Below are positions 50,987 through 58,767 of a DNA stretch of 64,000 bases, one piece after another. Each line of letters begins with the position of its first letter. Position 1 is the stretch's first letter. This stretch comes from Olsenella_K sp051878835 (GTDB lineage: Bacteria > Actinomycetota > Coriobacteriia > Coriobacteriales > Atopobiaceae). The notes below the pieces were generated by a model, which was not told where the DNA came from, searched no databases, and saw only the letters and a program-made list of their open reading frames with translations. A program made the translations under genes and the position numbers. The stretch lies in contig JBJEKW010000011.1 in NCBI GenBank assembly GCA_051878835.1, forward strand, positions 7,170 to 71,169. The letters run 5' to 3'.

Positions 50987-51691
50987 CTACAGCGTGCGCA
51001 GCGCGTCTACCAGCGCGGTCTTCGATGCGGTCTTCTGGTCCTTCTGCTTTATGACCTTGGCGGGGCAGCCTGCCACCACGGCGCCGGCGGGCACGTCGGA
51101 GATCACCACGGCACCGGCAGCCACAACGGCGCCCTTGCCCACGCGGCAGCCCTCCAGAACCACGGCGTTCGCGCCGATCATGACGTCGTCCTCGATGACC
51201 ACGGGCGTGGCCGAGGCGGGCTCCACGACGCCGGCCAGCACGGTGCCCGCGCCGATGTGGCAGTGCTTGCCCACGGTGGCGCGGCCGCCCAGGACGCAGC
51301 CCATGTCGATCATGGTGCCCTCGCCCACGATGGCGCCTATGTTGATGACGGCACCCATCATGATGACCGCGTTGTCGCCAATCTCCACGCGGTCGCGGAT
51401 GATGGCGCCGGGCTCGATGCGCGCGTTCACGCCCTTGATGTCCAGCAGCGGCACGCCGGAGTTGCGGCGGTCGCACTCGATGACGACGTCCTCCAGTTGG
51501 TCGGCGCTGGCCTCCAGCACGGGGCGCAGCTCGGAGTAGTCGGCAAAGACCACCTTGCTGTCGCCGTCGCCAAACACGTGCGCGTCCGCGGGGTAGGCCA
51601 CCTGGGCGCCCGGCTTCTGGCACACGTACGCCTTCACGGGCGTCTTCTTTGGGGCGCTCGCGATGAAGTCAATGATCTCCTGTGCATCCAT
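50987..51691 (-). CDS. dapH: 2,3,4,5-tetrahydropyridine-2,6-dicarboxylate N-acetyltransferase
   Basis: 234 residues. ATG 51691 follows AAAGAAGA; the longer open frame upstream is the reverse phase of dapB. It acetylates tetrahydrodipicolinate with acetyl-CoA, the first step of the acetylase branch to diaminopimelate. The N-terminal domain (MDAQEIIDFIASAPKKTPVKAYV) and DRRNSGVPLLDIKGVNARIEPGA match Bacillus DapH closely. The left-handed beta-helix of hexapeptide repeats follows (IGDNAVIMMGAVINIGAIVGEGT, GANAVVLEGCRVGKGAVVAAGAVV). It is the last gene of lysA-dapA-dapB-dapH. Confidence 0.95.
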   Translation of the reverse strand: MDAQEIIDFIASAPKKTPVKAYVCQKPGAQVAYPADAHVFGDGDSKVVFADYSELRPVLEASADQLEDVVIECDRRNSGVPLLDIKGVNARIEPGAIIRDRVEIGDNAVIMMGAVINIGAIVGEGTMIDMGCVLGGRATVGKHCHIGAGTVLAGVVEPASATPVVIEDDVMIGANAVVLEGCRVGKGAVVAAGAVVISDVPAGAVVAGCPAKVIKQKDQKTASKTALVDALRTL

Positions 51692-51705
51692 GCGTGTTCT
51701 TCTTT

Positions 51706-52443
51706 CTATGAAAACATGAGGTCGTCGAAGGTGTAGAAGCCGGGGTCGCGCTGCAGCAGACGCTGGGCCGCGGCGACCGCGCCCTTCACGAAGATCTGCC
51801 TGCTGGCAGCGCGGTGCGTCAGGCACACCTCCTCGTCCGGGCCAAAGAAGTGCACCTCGTGCGTGCCGGCCACGGTGCCGCCGCGCAGCGAGTGCATGCC
51901 TATCTCGCCCGCGGGACGCGCGCCCACCATGCCTTCGCGGCCATAGACCACGGGGCGCTCGCCCGAGGGGTCCACCTCGGCCAGCAGCATGTTCGCCGTG
52001 CCGGACGGGGCGTCGGCCTTCTGGTTGTGGTGGGTCTCCACGATCTCGACGTCCCAGCCGGGAAGGGACTGCGCTGCCAGCCTGGTGGCGTGGCGCAGCA
52101 CGGCCACGCCCAGCGAGTAGTTGCCCGACCAGATGACGCGAGAGGTCTGGCCCAGTGCGCGAATCTGTTGCAGCTCTTCGTCGGTGTAGCCCGTGGTGCC
52201 GCTCAGGAGGGCGCACCCGGTACGGCGGACGTAGGCCAGCACGTGCGGCAGCGACGCCTTGTTGCTGAAGTCGATGGCCAGGTCGGCGGCAGGCGCGTCC
52301 TGGTCCAGTTCCTGGCAGTTCGTGACGTCGTAGACGCCCAACAGCACGAAGCCGCCCTGGTCCTTCAGCTCCTGCGCTATGAGCTGGCCCATGCGGCCAC
52401 CACCCACCAGCACGACCTTCGTGAGCTCGCTACTCAATGACAC
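51706..52443 (-). CDS. dapB: 4-hydroxy-tetrahydrodipicolinate reductase
   Basis: 245 residues. The GTG at 52443 overlaps the end of dapA by 14 bp and has AAGGGGG just before it; a TTG two codons later is an alternative. It reduces the product of DapA with NAD(P)H. The Rossmann loop is VVLVGGGRMGQLIAQ, and the substrate-binding and catalytic part is SGNYSLGVAVL, VEIVETHHNQKADAPSGTA with the His-His pair and Lys. The C-terminus returns to the nucleotide domain. It is coupled to dapA by the overlap and lies 14 bp before dapH. Confidence 0.95.
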   Translation of the reverse strand: MSLSSELTKVVLVGGGRMGQLIAQELKDQGGFVLLGVYDVTNCQELDQDAPAADLAIDFSNKASLPHVLAYVRRTGCALLSGTTGYTDEELQQIRALGQTSRVIWSGNYSLGVAVLRHATRLAAQSLPGWDVEIVETHHNQKADAPSGTANMLLAEVDPSGERPVVYGREGMVGARPAGEIGMHSLRGGTVAGTHEVHFFGPDEEVCLTHRAASRQIFVKGAVAAAQRLLQRDPGFYTFDDLMFS

Positions 52444-53320
52444 CAGCCCCCTTCAGGGCGGCGGCGACCTGCGCGCGACCCTCGGCCGAGATGGTGGTCA
52501 GGGGCAGGCGGTAGGATTCCGTGATCATGCCCATCATGGCCAGCGCCGCCTTCACGGGGATGGGGTTCACCTCACAGAACAGGGCATGCACCAAATCCAG
52601 GCCGTCCAGCTGCGTGCGCAGCGCGGCCTGGTAGTCGCCCTGCAGGTAGCTCATGACCATGTCGTGCACCAGCTGGGGCTGGACGTTGGCCCACACGCTG
52701 ATGACGCCCGAGCCGCCCAGGCTCAGGATGGGCACCACCATGTCGTCGTTGCCGCTGAACATCTTGAAGTCGGGACCCACGTACTTTGCCACCTGCGTCG
52801 CGTAGCTGATGGAGCCCGAGGCCTCCTTGATGCCCAGCACGTTGGGGTGCTGGGCCAGGCGCGCCACGTTGCGCTCGCTGATGGAGCAGCCCGTGCGGCT
52901 GGGCACGTTGTACAGGATGGTGGGCAGGTCCACCTGGTCCAGGACCGTGGTGAAGTGGCGGTAGACGCCCTCCTCGTTGGACTTGTTGTAGTACGGGGTA
53001 ATCAGCAAAAGGCCGTCGCAGCCAATCATCTGCAGGCTCTTTGCCTTGTTCAGCGACTCGCGCGTGGAGTTGGAGCCGGCGCCGCCAATGACGGGGATGC
53101 GGCCGTTCACGCGGTTCACCACGTGCTGCGCCACGGCAACGTCCTCTGCGTCGGTCATCGTGGCCGACTCGCCGGAGGTGCCCAGCACCAGGATGCCGTC
53201 CGTGCCGTTCTCCAGGTGGAAGTCCACCAGGCGGTCCAGGGCGTCAAAGTCTATGTCGCCGTTGTCCTTGAACGGGGTCACCAGGGCCACGATCGAGCCC
53301 TTCAGGTCGTGCATGTCCAT
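52430..53320 (-). CDS. dapA: 4-hydroxy-tetrahydrodipicolinate synthase
   Basis: 296 residues. ATG 53320 follows GAAAGGA. It condenses pyruvate with aspartate semialdehyde, the first committed step of lysine and diaminopimelate synthesis. The aldolase barrel shows GSIVALVTPFKDNGDIDFDAL, the GTSGESATMT phosphate-like loop, the Tyr in YYNKSNEEGVYRHF, YNVPSRTGC, the Schiff-base Lys in VLGIKEASGSI and SGNDD. The length is normal. It is the second gene of the operon, 103 bp behind lysA. Confidence 0.96.
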   Translation of the reverse strand: MDMHDLKGSIVALVTPFKDNGDIDFDALDRLVDFHLENGTDGILVLGTSGESATMTDAEDVAVAQHVVNRVNGRIPVIGGAGSNSTRESLNKAKSLQMIGCDGLLLITPYYNKSNEEGVYRHFTTVLDQVDLPTILYNVPSRTGCSISERNVARLAQHPNVLGIKEASGSISYATQVAKYVGPDFKMFSGNDDMVVPILSLGGSGVISVWANVQPQLVHDMVMSYLQGDYQAALRTQLDGLDLVHALFCEVNPIPVKAALAMMGMITESYRLPLTTISAEGRAQVAAALKGAGVIE

Positions 53321-53423
53321 CGTGCGTTCCTTTCGCCGTATGGCGCGGACTTGCCGCGCCCCTTTGCTTGCACTTCTTGCCTTGTGCTTATGAGTACAGA
53401 AGACTGCCAAGAAGAACTTTGCG

Positions 53424-54719
53424 CTAGCCGCGCAGCCTCTGCAGCAGGCTGGCGCCCTCGGGCGTCACGTCCAGCGTCGCGAAGTAGTCCGCGGGCGTCT
53501 CGGCGCGGCGGATCAGCTGCGACGTGCCGTCCTGGCGCAGCAGCACCTCGGCCGAGCGCAGGCGGCCGTTGTAGTTGTAGCCCATGGAGTAGCCGTGCGC
53601 ACCGGTGTCGTGGATGTACAGCAGGTCGCCCACGCGCACCTGGGGCAGCTGGCGGTCCCACGCGAACTGGTCGTTGTTCTCGCACAGGCCGCCCACCACG
53701 TTGTACGTGTGCGTTGCGGGCTCATCCTCGTGCCCCACCACCGTGATGTGGTGGTACGCGCCGTACATGGCGGGTCTCATCAGGTTGGCCGCGCAGGCGT
53801 CCACGCCCAGGTAGTCCTTGTAGGTGACCTTCTCGTGGATCACGCGCGTCACCAGGGCGCCGGCGGGGCCCGTCATCCAGCGGCCCAGCTCGGTCTTTAT
53901 CTGCAGGTCTCCCATGCCGGCGGGCACCAGCACCTCCTCATAGGCCTGGCGCACGCCCTCGCCTATGGCGGCTATGTCGTTCTGGGGCTGGCCGGGCTCG
54001 TAGGCTACGCCGATGCCGCCCGAGAGGTCCACGAACCCGATGTGTATGCCCAGCTCGCCGGACAGCTGCGCCGCCAGGCCAAACAGCTGGCGCGCCAGGC
54101 GCGGGTAGTAGTCGTTGCCCAGGGTGTTGCTGGCCAGGAAGGCGTGGATGCCGAACTCCTGCACGCCCTCGTCGCGCAGCTCGGTGAACGCCTGGCGCAG
54201 CTGCGCCACGGTCATGCCGAACTTAGCGTCCTGGGGGTTTCCGATGATGCCGTTGGCCGCCTCGAACGTGCCGCCGGGATTCACGCGGCAGCACACCGTC
54301 TGGGGGAACTCCCCCAGGTTCTGCCGCCAGAAGTCCAGCTGGTCGTACGAGTCGAAGTTGATGATGGCACCCAGCTGGCGCGCCAGCCGGTAGTCGGCCA
54401 CGGGCGTGTCGTTCGAGGTGAACATGGCGTCATGCCCGCGCAAGCCGCAGGCGGCGGACAGCATGAGCTCGGTGCCCGTGGCGCAGTCGGTGCCGCAGCC
54501 GTACTCCTTCAGTATCTGCAGGATGGCGGGGTTGGGCGTGGCCTTCACGGCAAAGTACTCGCGGAAGCCCTCGTTCCACGCGAAGGCGTCCAGAAGGGCC
54601 TGCGCGCGACGGCGTATCTCGGCCTCGCTGTACAGGTGGAACGGCGTGGGGTACTGGCTGGCCAGCTGCTGCAGCTGCTGAGCCGAGGCAAAGGGGCGCT
54701 TCGTGCTAGCGGTGCTCAC
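53424..54719 (-). CDS. lysA: Diaminopimelate decarboxylase
   Basis: 431 residues from a GTG at 54719, with TTGGAGATG upstream. It decarboxylates meso-diaminopimelate to lysine. The pyridoxal-phosphate Lys is in EYFAVKATPNPAIL, the phosphate loop in DLSGGIGVAYEPG, the EPGR-like motif reads ELGRWMTGPAG, and the substrate Cys-Glu motif is GGLCENNDQFAWDR. The GLHxHIGS motif of common LysA is replaced by GIHAFLASNTLGN, so this is a less common LysA subgroup. It is the first gene behind the lysine riboswitch, with dapA, dapB and dapH downstream. Confidence 0.9.
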   Translation of the reverse strand: MSTASTKRPFASAQQLQQLASQYPTPFHLYSEAEIRRRAQALLDAFAWNEGFREYFAVKATPNPAILQILKEYGCGTDCATGTELMLSAACGLRGHDAMFTSNDTPVADYRLARQLGAIINFDSYDQLDFWRQNLGEFPQTVCCRVNPGGTFEAANGIIGNPQDAKFGMTVAQLRQAFTELRDEGVQEFGIHAFLASNTLGNDYYPRLARQLFGLAAQLSGELGIHIGFVDLSGGIGVAYEPGQPQNDIAAIGEGVRQAYEEVLVPAGMGDLQIKTELGRWMTGPAGALVTRVIHEKVTYKDYLGVDACAANLMRPAMYGAYHHITVVGHEDEPATHTYNVVGGLCENNDQFAWDRQLPQVRVGDLLYIHDTGAHGYSMGYNYNGRLRSAEVLLRQDGTSQLIRRAETPADYFATLDVTPEGASLLQRLRG

Positions 54720-54789
54720 GACATCATCTCCAAAGAAGAACGCACGTGCAGGCACGTCTCCCAGACCGTGAGCTTTTGGCCGGCCCCGA

Positions 54790-54950
54790 AGGATAGCGCC
54801 CCTGCACCTGTGTGCAGACAGTCGCACGGGTGTTTCCCGTACGCCCACCTGGTCGCGGTGCCCCCCGGCCAAGTTCGGCGGGCCTCGCCTCGTCCCAGAT
54901 CGTGGCCTGCCGGCTCCCTGGAACCCATCGTGTCCGCTCCTCTATCGTGG
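54790..54950 (-). promoter_or_regulatory. Lysine riboswitch (L-box) upstream of lysA
   Basis: On the minus strand, GATAGAGGAGCG (54946-54935) matches the conserved L-box start GATAGAGGTGCG. The downstream part, CTGTC...GGGGCGCTATC (to 54792), matches the L-box 3' part (GCTGTC...GAGGGCTATC), so GATAG and CTATC close helix P1 around about 155 bases. In between lies GCCGAAC in the place of the GCCGAAGC element. A short stem, CGTGC-CT-GCACG, and TTCTTCTTT before lysA could be the expression platform. The assignment is by motif reading only. Confidence 0.75.
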
Positions 54951-55031
54951 TGAACACCCTAACACGCGCGCAAGCGTCCGCACACCCGATTTCGGGTGGC
55001 GTAACACAATGGGCATACAGCCGGAAGCAAT

Positions 55032-56156
55032 TTATGCCATCATGACCAGGCGCTCGTAGGTGCGCACGCCCTCCATCAGCACTTCCTCGTCGAAGTCGAA
55101 GGTGTCGGAGTGCAGCGCGATGCCCGTCCCCGTGCCCAAAAGCAAGAACACGCCGGGCAGGTACTGCTGGTACCAGGCGAAGTCCTCGGCTATCAGCAGC
55201 GGCTCGTCCAGCGTCCGCAGCTGCGGCAGCACGGCGGCCACCTGCGCATACAGCGCCTCGTCGTTCACCACGGGCGGGTATCCTTCCGAGAAGTGCACGC
55301 TGGCCTGGCACCCCACCGCCTGGGCGTCCAGGTGCGCCAGGCGCTCGATGTCGGCGCGGCAGCGCTTGCCCATCTGCAGCGAGAAGGTCCTGAGGCTGCC
55401 CTCCAGCCGCGCGCTGGCGGCAATCTGGTTTCTGACCTGGCCTCCCTCGATGCGGCCGAACTTCAGCAGGCACGGCTCCTCGGTCTTTCGCTGGTCCATC
55501 ATGCCGTAGGCGTCCAGCAGGAACAGCGCCGCCGCCTCGATGGCGTCGCGCCCCTCGCGCGGCTTCGCGATGTGGCTGGCCTTGCCCGTGAAGTCCACCG
55601 TGGTCTCGTTGCTGGCTGCCAGAAGTCCTCCCGGCCTGCTGGCCACCTGGCCCGCGGGCAGGTCCGGCCACAGGTGAAAGCCGAATATGCGGTCGACGCC
55701 CAGACGGTCGAACACGCCCGTCTGGCACACCACCTTGGCACCGCCCGTGGTCTCCTCGGCGGGCTGGAACACCAGCAGCACCGAGCGCGGCAGCTCGTCC
55801 ACGTGCAGCGCCAGGTGCTGCGCCAGCCCCAGCACCATGGCCATGTGGCCGTCGTGGCCGCAGGCATGCATGCGCCCGGGGTGCTGGCTGGCAAACGGGA
55901 CCCCGGTGCGCTCCGTCACGGGCAGAGCGTCCATGTCGGAGCGGATGGCGGTTGCCGCGGGCGTGCCACGGTCCACCAGCAGGCACACCGTGGAGCGGCA
56001 GGGCTCGAACACGCTGATACGCTCGTCCGTCTGCGCCAGGGGGTCCAGCACCGAGTGCACGTAGGCCAGCGTCTGCGGCAGGTCGAAGTCCACCTCGGGA
56101 ATGCGGTGCAGGTCGCGGCGGTACTTCCTCAGAAGGTCCGTGGTAGGCTCGGGCAT
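55032..56156 (-). CDS. M20-family amidohydrolase, probable N-acetyldiaminopimelate deacetylase
   Basis: 374 residues. ATG 56156 follows AAAGGAGAG. It is an M20D amidohydrolase with the HACGHDGHMAMVLG metal motif, FQPAEETTGGAKVV (catalytic Glu pair) and GFHLWPDLPAG, plus the lid-domain GKASHIAKPREGRDAI. M20D enzymes remove acyl groups from amino acids. The neighbours, an aminotransferase upstream and dapH in the lysine operon downstream, make deacetylation of N-acetyl-LL-diaminopimelate the best guess. Indole-acetyl or hippurate hydrolase activity cannot be excluded by sequence alone. It lies 91 bp behind the aminotransferase on the same strand. Confidence 0.85.
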   Translation of the reverse strand: MPEPTTDLLRKYRRDLHRIPEVDFDLPQTLAYVHSVLDPLAQTDERISVFEPCRSTVCLLVDRGTPAATAIRSDMDALPVTERTGVPFASQHPGRMHACGHDGHMAMVLGLAQHLALHVDELPRSVLLVFQPAEETTGGAKVVCQTGVFDRLGVDRIFGFHLWPDLPAGQVASRPGGLLAASNETTVDFTGKASHIAKPREGRDAIEAAALFLLDAYGMMDQRKTEEPCLLKFGRIEGGQVRNQIAASARLEGSLRTFSLQMGKRCRADIERLAHLDAQAVGCQASVHFSEGYPPVVNDEALYAQVAAVLPQLRTLDEPLLIAEDFAWYQQYLPGVFLLLGTGTGIALHSDTFDFDEEVLMEGVRTYERLVMMA

Positions 56157-56247
56157 TTCTTCTCTCCTTTGGTTTGGCGACGGCAAAACGGAACGGGATG
56201 TCGCTCGGCGGGACACGACGCAGCGGGCCACAACGGCACGGCAAGAC

Positions 56248-57405
56248 CTACGGGCGCTCGCCCAGCCCCTCGACGAAGGCCCCCAGGCGCTCCAGCCCCG
56301 CGGTCAGCGTGCCCTCGTCGCAGGCGTAGCTCAGGCGCACGTAGCCCTCGGCACCAAAGAAGACGCCGGGCACCAGCGCCACGCCGGCCTCGCGGATGGC
56401 GCGCTCGCAGAACTCCTCGCTGCCCATGCCCAGCTGGCTCACGCGCGGGAAGGCGTAGAACGCCCCCTGCGGCTCCTGCAGCGGAAGGCCCATGCGGCGG
56501 ATGCGCTCCACCGTGAGGTCGAGACGACGCAGGTAGCTCTGGCGCATGGACTCGGTCGGCGTCGACAGCGCCTTCAGCGCGGCATGCTGCAGAAACGCGG
56601 GGACCGAGCTGACCATATACTGGTGCACCTTCGAGGCCTGCTCCATCACGCGCTGCGGCCCCAGCAGCCAGCCCAGCCTCCAGCCGGTCATGGCCCAGGG
56701 CTTGCTGAAGCTGTTCACGACCAGCGTGCGGTCGCGCAGCTCGGGATGGCGCTGGCAGAAGGCCTGGTAGTCGCTGGAGTACACCAGCCTGTGGTACACG
56801 TCGTCGCAGATCACGTACACGTCGCGCTCCAGCGCCACGCGGGCGATGGCGTCCAGGCTGGCGGCGTTCAGCACGCACCCCGTAGGGTTGTTGGGCGAGC
56901 ACAGCACGATGGCCTTCGTGCGCGGACCCACGACGGCGTCCAGCGCCTGGGGGTCCACCTGGAACCCCGCGGGCTCGGTGTCCAGCTGCACGAACGTGCC
57001 GCGCTGCAGCGTGACGATGGACTCGTACAGGCTGAAGGCCGGCGTGGGCACCACCACCTCGTCGCCGGGGTTCAGCACCACGGTCAGAGCCACCATGAGC
57101 GCCTCGGTGGCCCCGTCGGTCACGATGACGTTGGAGCCCTGTGCCACCTCGACATCCACGCCCCTTTGACGCTCGACGTCGGCAATGGCGTCGCGCAGCC
57201 ACGGGTAGCCGTTGTTCGGCGGGTAGTGCGTCATGCCCTGCTGCAGGTCCTCCCCCACAGCCTGCCGAATCTGTTGGGGCGTGTCCTCACCAGGCTCGCC
57301 CAGGGTCAGCGAGACGCAGCCAGGCGTCTGCCGTGCCATGGCCGAGAAGCGCCGGATGCCCGACAGCTGCAGCTTGTCCAACCGGTCGTTCAGCGAAAGT
57401 GTCAT
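56248..57405 (-). CDS. Class I/II aminotransferase, probable N-acetyl-diaminopimelate aminotransferase (PatA-like)
   Basis: 385 residues. ATG 57405 follows AAAGGGG. Fold-type I enzyme with CVSLTLGEPGEDTP near the N-terminus, the GATEALMVAL loop, SPNNPTGCVL, DDVYHRLVY and the pyridoxal-phosphate Lys in VNSFSKPWAMTGWRLGW, and the Arg in YVRLSYAC. The family includes aspartate and PatA-type transaminases. Its place beside the M20 deacetylase and the dapH operon suggests transamination of N-acetyl-2-amino-6-oxopimelate. A plausible promoter (57502-57531) lies about 100 bp upstream. Confidence 0.87.
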   Translation of the reverse strand: MTLSLNDRLDKLQLSGIRRFSAMARQTPGCVSLTLGEPGEDTPQQIRQAVGEDLQQGMTHYPPNNGYPWLRDAIADVERQRGVDVEVAQGSNVIVTDGATEALMVALTVVLNPGDEVVVPTPAFSLYESIVTLQRGTFVQLDTEPAGFQVDPQALDAVVGPRTKAIVLCSPNNPTGCVLNAASLDAIARVALERDVYVICDDVYHRLVYSSDYQAFCQRHPELRDRTLVVNSFSKPWAMTGWRLGWLLGPQRVMEQASKVHQYMVSSVPAFLQHAALKALSTPTESMRQSYLRRLDLTVERIRRMGLPLQEPQGAFYAFPRVSQLGMGSEEFCERAIREAGVALVPGVFFGAEGYVRLSYACDEGTLTAGLERLGAFVEGLGERP

Positions 57406-57501
57406 GGTTCCCCTTTGCACGCCTTGCCCACACGGCGCCCGGCGGTCACGGCGCGGCTCGCGCGTCGCCCGCCCCCGCGCGAAGGCAGTCAACTTGTGCC
57501 C

Positions 57502-57531
57502 ATCATACGTGGACTGCCGAAGCGCTCCCAA
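57502..57531 (-). promoter_or_regulatory. Candidate sigma-70-type promoter of the aminotransferase-deacetylase pair
   Basis: On the minus strand TTGGGA (57531-57526) and TATGAT (57507-57502) are separated by 18 bp, about 100 bp before the start codon. The -10 matches well and the -35 moderately. Confidence 0.4.
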
Positions 57532-58162
57532 AATCCGGTCACAAACTTCCGGCTTTGGAAATAAAACCCATCACATGACAAATTGCTTCTGACAAGGCAC
57601 TTAAAGTATCATCCAGAAAATATAAATTCAGAATCTGACGCCCCTCGTTATGTCCCCGAATGGCGCTCAGAACGTTACGCACATCCCACGAATCAGGCTG
57701 ATGCGTTCGATCCATCTGCAGAGGATGGCCCTTCTTCCCCTACCATCGGTAATGCATGGCGGCATCATCTGCGCAAATGCATAGCAGAACGCGTACCATA
57801 CACGCGTCAACGCTTTTCGTGCCAAATGCAGCGCTGGGGAGCCCCAGGGTACCGTCTGGCCAAACCGGACAAAGTCATCCAAAAGCAGAGTACATTTGTC
57901 ATATGCGTGAAGCGGCATTTGTCCTATCCGCATAAAATGCCTGCCGATTATGGGAGCGCACCACCCATTCCAAAATATGTGGGTTTCAAGAACAAAATCC
58001 ACAATTCTGCAGGTACAAGCGGATATTGAGTGGGGTATATTCCACATGAGTGTAAATGCTGCTACACTCTACGAGTTATTGGAGGCATGGGCACATTTGT
58101 CATAACCTACTAAGTATTTTTGGTTACATTAAGTTTCTTTAGGGCGTCTAGGACAAGGAGCG
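57532..58162. other. AT-rich intergenic region with CATTTGTC motifs
   Basis: About 630 bp, clearly AT-richer than the neighbours. Open frames run on both strands (57583-58029 plus, 57667-58047 minus) but they are each other's shadow, lack ribosome binding sites and match no family I know. CATTTGTC(A/C)T occurs at 57893, 57916 and 58094, and its near-inverse ATGACAAATT at 57575. It may be remains of a mobile element or a decayed toxin gene next to the DUF2442-HTH gene. Confidence 0.45.
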
Positions 58163-58639
58163 ATGAGCGACATGGAGAAGAAAGTAGTTGCGGTTCTCCC
58201 GCTCGAAGACTACAAGCTAGTGGTCTGGTTCGCTGCAGGCGTCTCGAAGGTGTATGACGCAAGGCGGCTTGTGAGCCAGAGCGAGACCTTTGCGCCTCTG
58301 TCGAGGCCCGCGGTCTTCAAGCGCGTCAGGCCCATGCCCGAAGGTGCGGGCATCACGTGGGGTAGCGGCATGAACGTCTTGGTGAATGACCTCTATGCCC
58401 ACGGCAAGACCATCGACCTGGTGGAGAGCGAGAAGCACCGTCTGCTGGACGACCTCGCCCAGACCAGGCGAGAGTCCGACTTCTCCCAGATGCGTCTGGG
58501 TGAGGCGGCAGGCATCCGCCAGCCCGTGATCTCGCGCATAGAGGGCGGCGACATTGCACCTCAGATAAACACCCTGTTCAAGCTGCTGACCCCTATGGGC
58601 AAGACTTTGGCCATAGTGGACTTGGACGAGGTCGAGTAG
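58163..58639 (+). CDS. DUF2442 domain protein with C-terminal XRE-type HTH (antitoxin-like)
   Basis: 158 residues. ATG 58163 follows AAGGAGCG. Residues 1-85 match DUF2442 (VAVLPLEDYKLVVWFAAGVSKVYDARRL, FKRVRPMPEGAGITWGSGMNVLVNDLYAHG). Residues about 100-150 are a Cro/C1-type helix-turn-helix (SDFSQMRLGEAAGIRQPVISRIEGGDIAPQINTLFKLL). DUF2442 proteins are often the antitoxin-like partner of DUF4160 or HigB-like toxins, with the HTH repressing the pair. No toxin ORF is seen on either side, so this may be an orphan antitoxin beside decayed DNA. A strong terminator follows. Confidence 0.85.
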   Translation: MSDMEKKVVAVLPLEDYKLVVWFAAGVSKVYDARRLVSQSETFAPLSRPAVFKRVRPMPEGAGITWGSGMNVLVNDLYAHGKTIDLVESEKHRLLDDLAQTRRESDFSQMRLGEAAGIRQPVISRIEGGDIAPQINTLFKLLTPMGKTLAIVDLDEVE

Positions 58640-58705
58640 CAGCATCCACTCTGCGAGGTAGCGCTTGACGCCAGACGCCCTACGCCAGTCTTCCTCCGGC
58701 AGCAA

Positions 58706-58745
58706 AGCGGCGGCCATGGATTCGCTCCATGGCCGCCGCTGTTTT
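58706..58745. terminator. Strong terminator between DUF2442-HTH and gatB (convergent)
   Basis: A perfect 14-bp stem (AGCGGCGGCCATGG / CCATGGCCGCCGCT) with a seven-base loop is followed by GTTTT. It can serve both converging genes. Confidence 0.88.
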
Positions 58746-58767
58746 CATGCTCGCATGTGCCTCGTGG

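Noticed and set aside
57583..58047. Overlapping open frames on both strands in the AT-rich region
   Set aside because: Each is the reverse of the other, neither has a ribosome binding site, and neither shows domain-like sequence.
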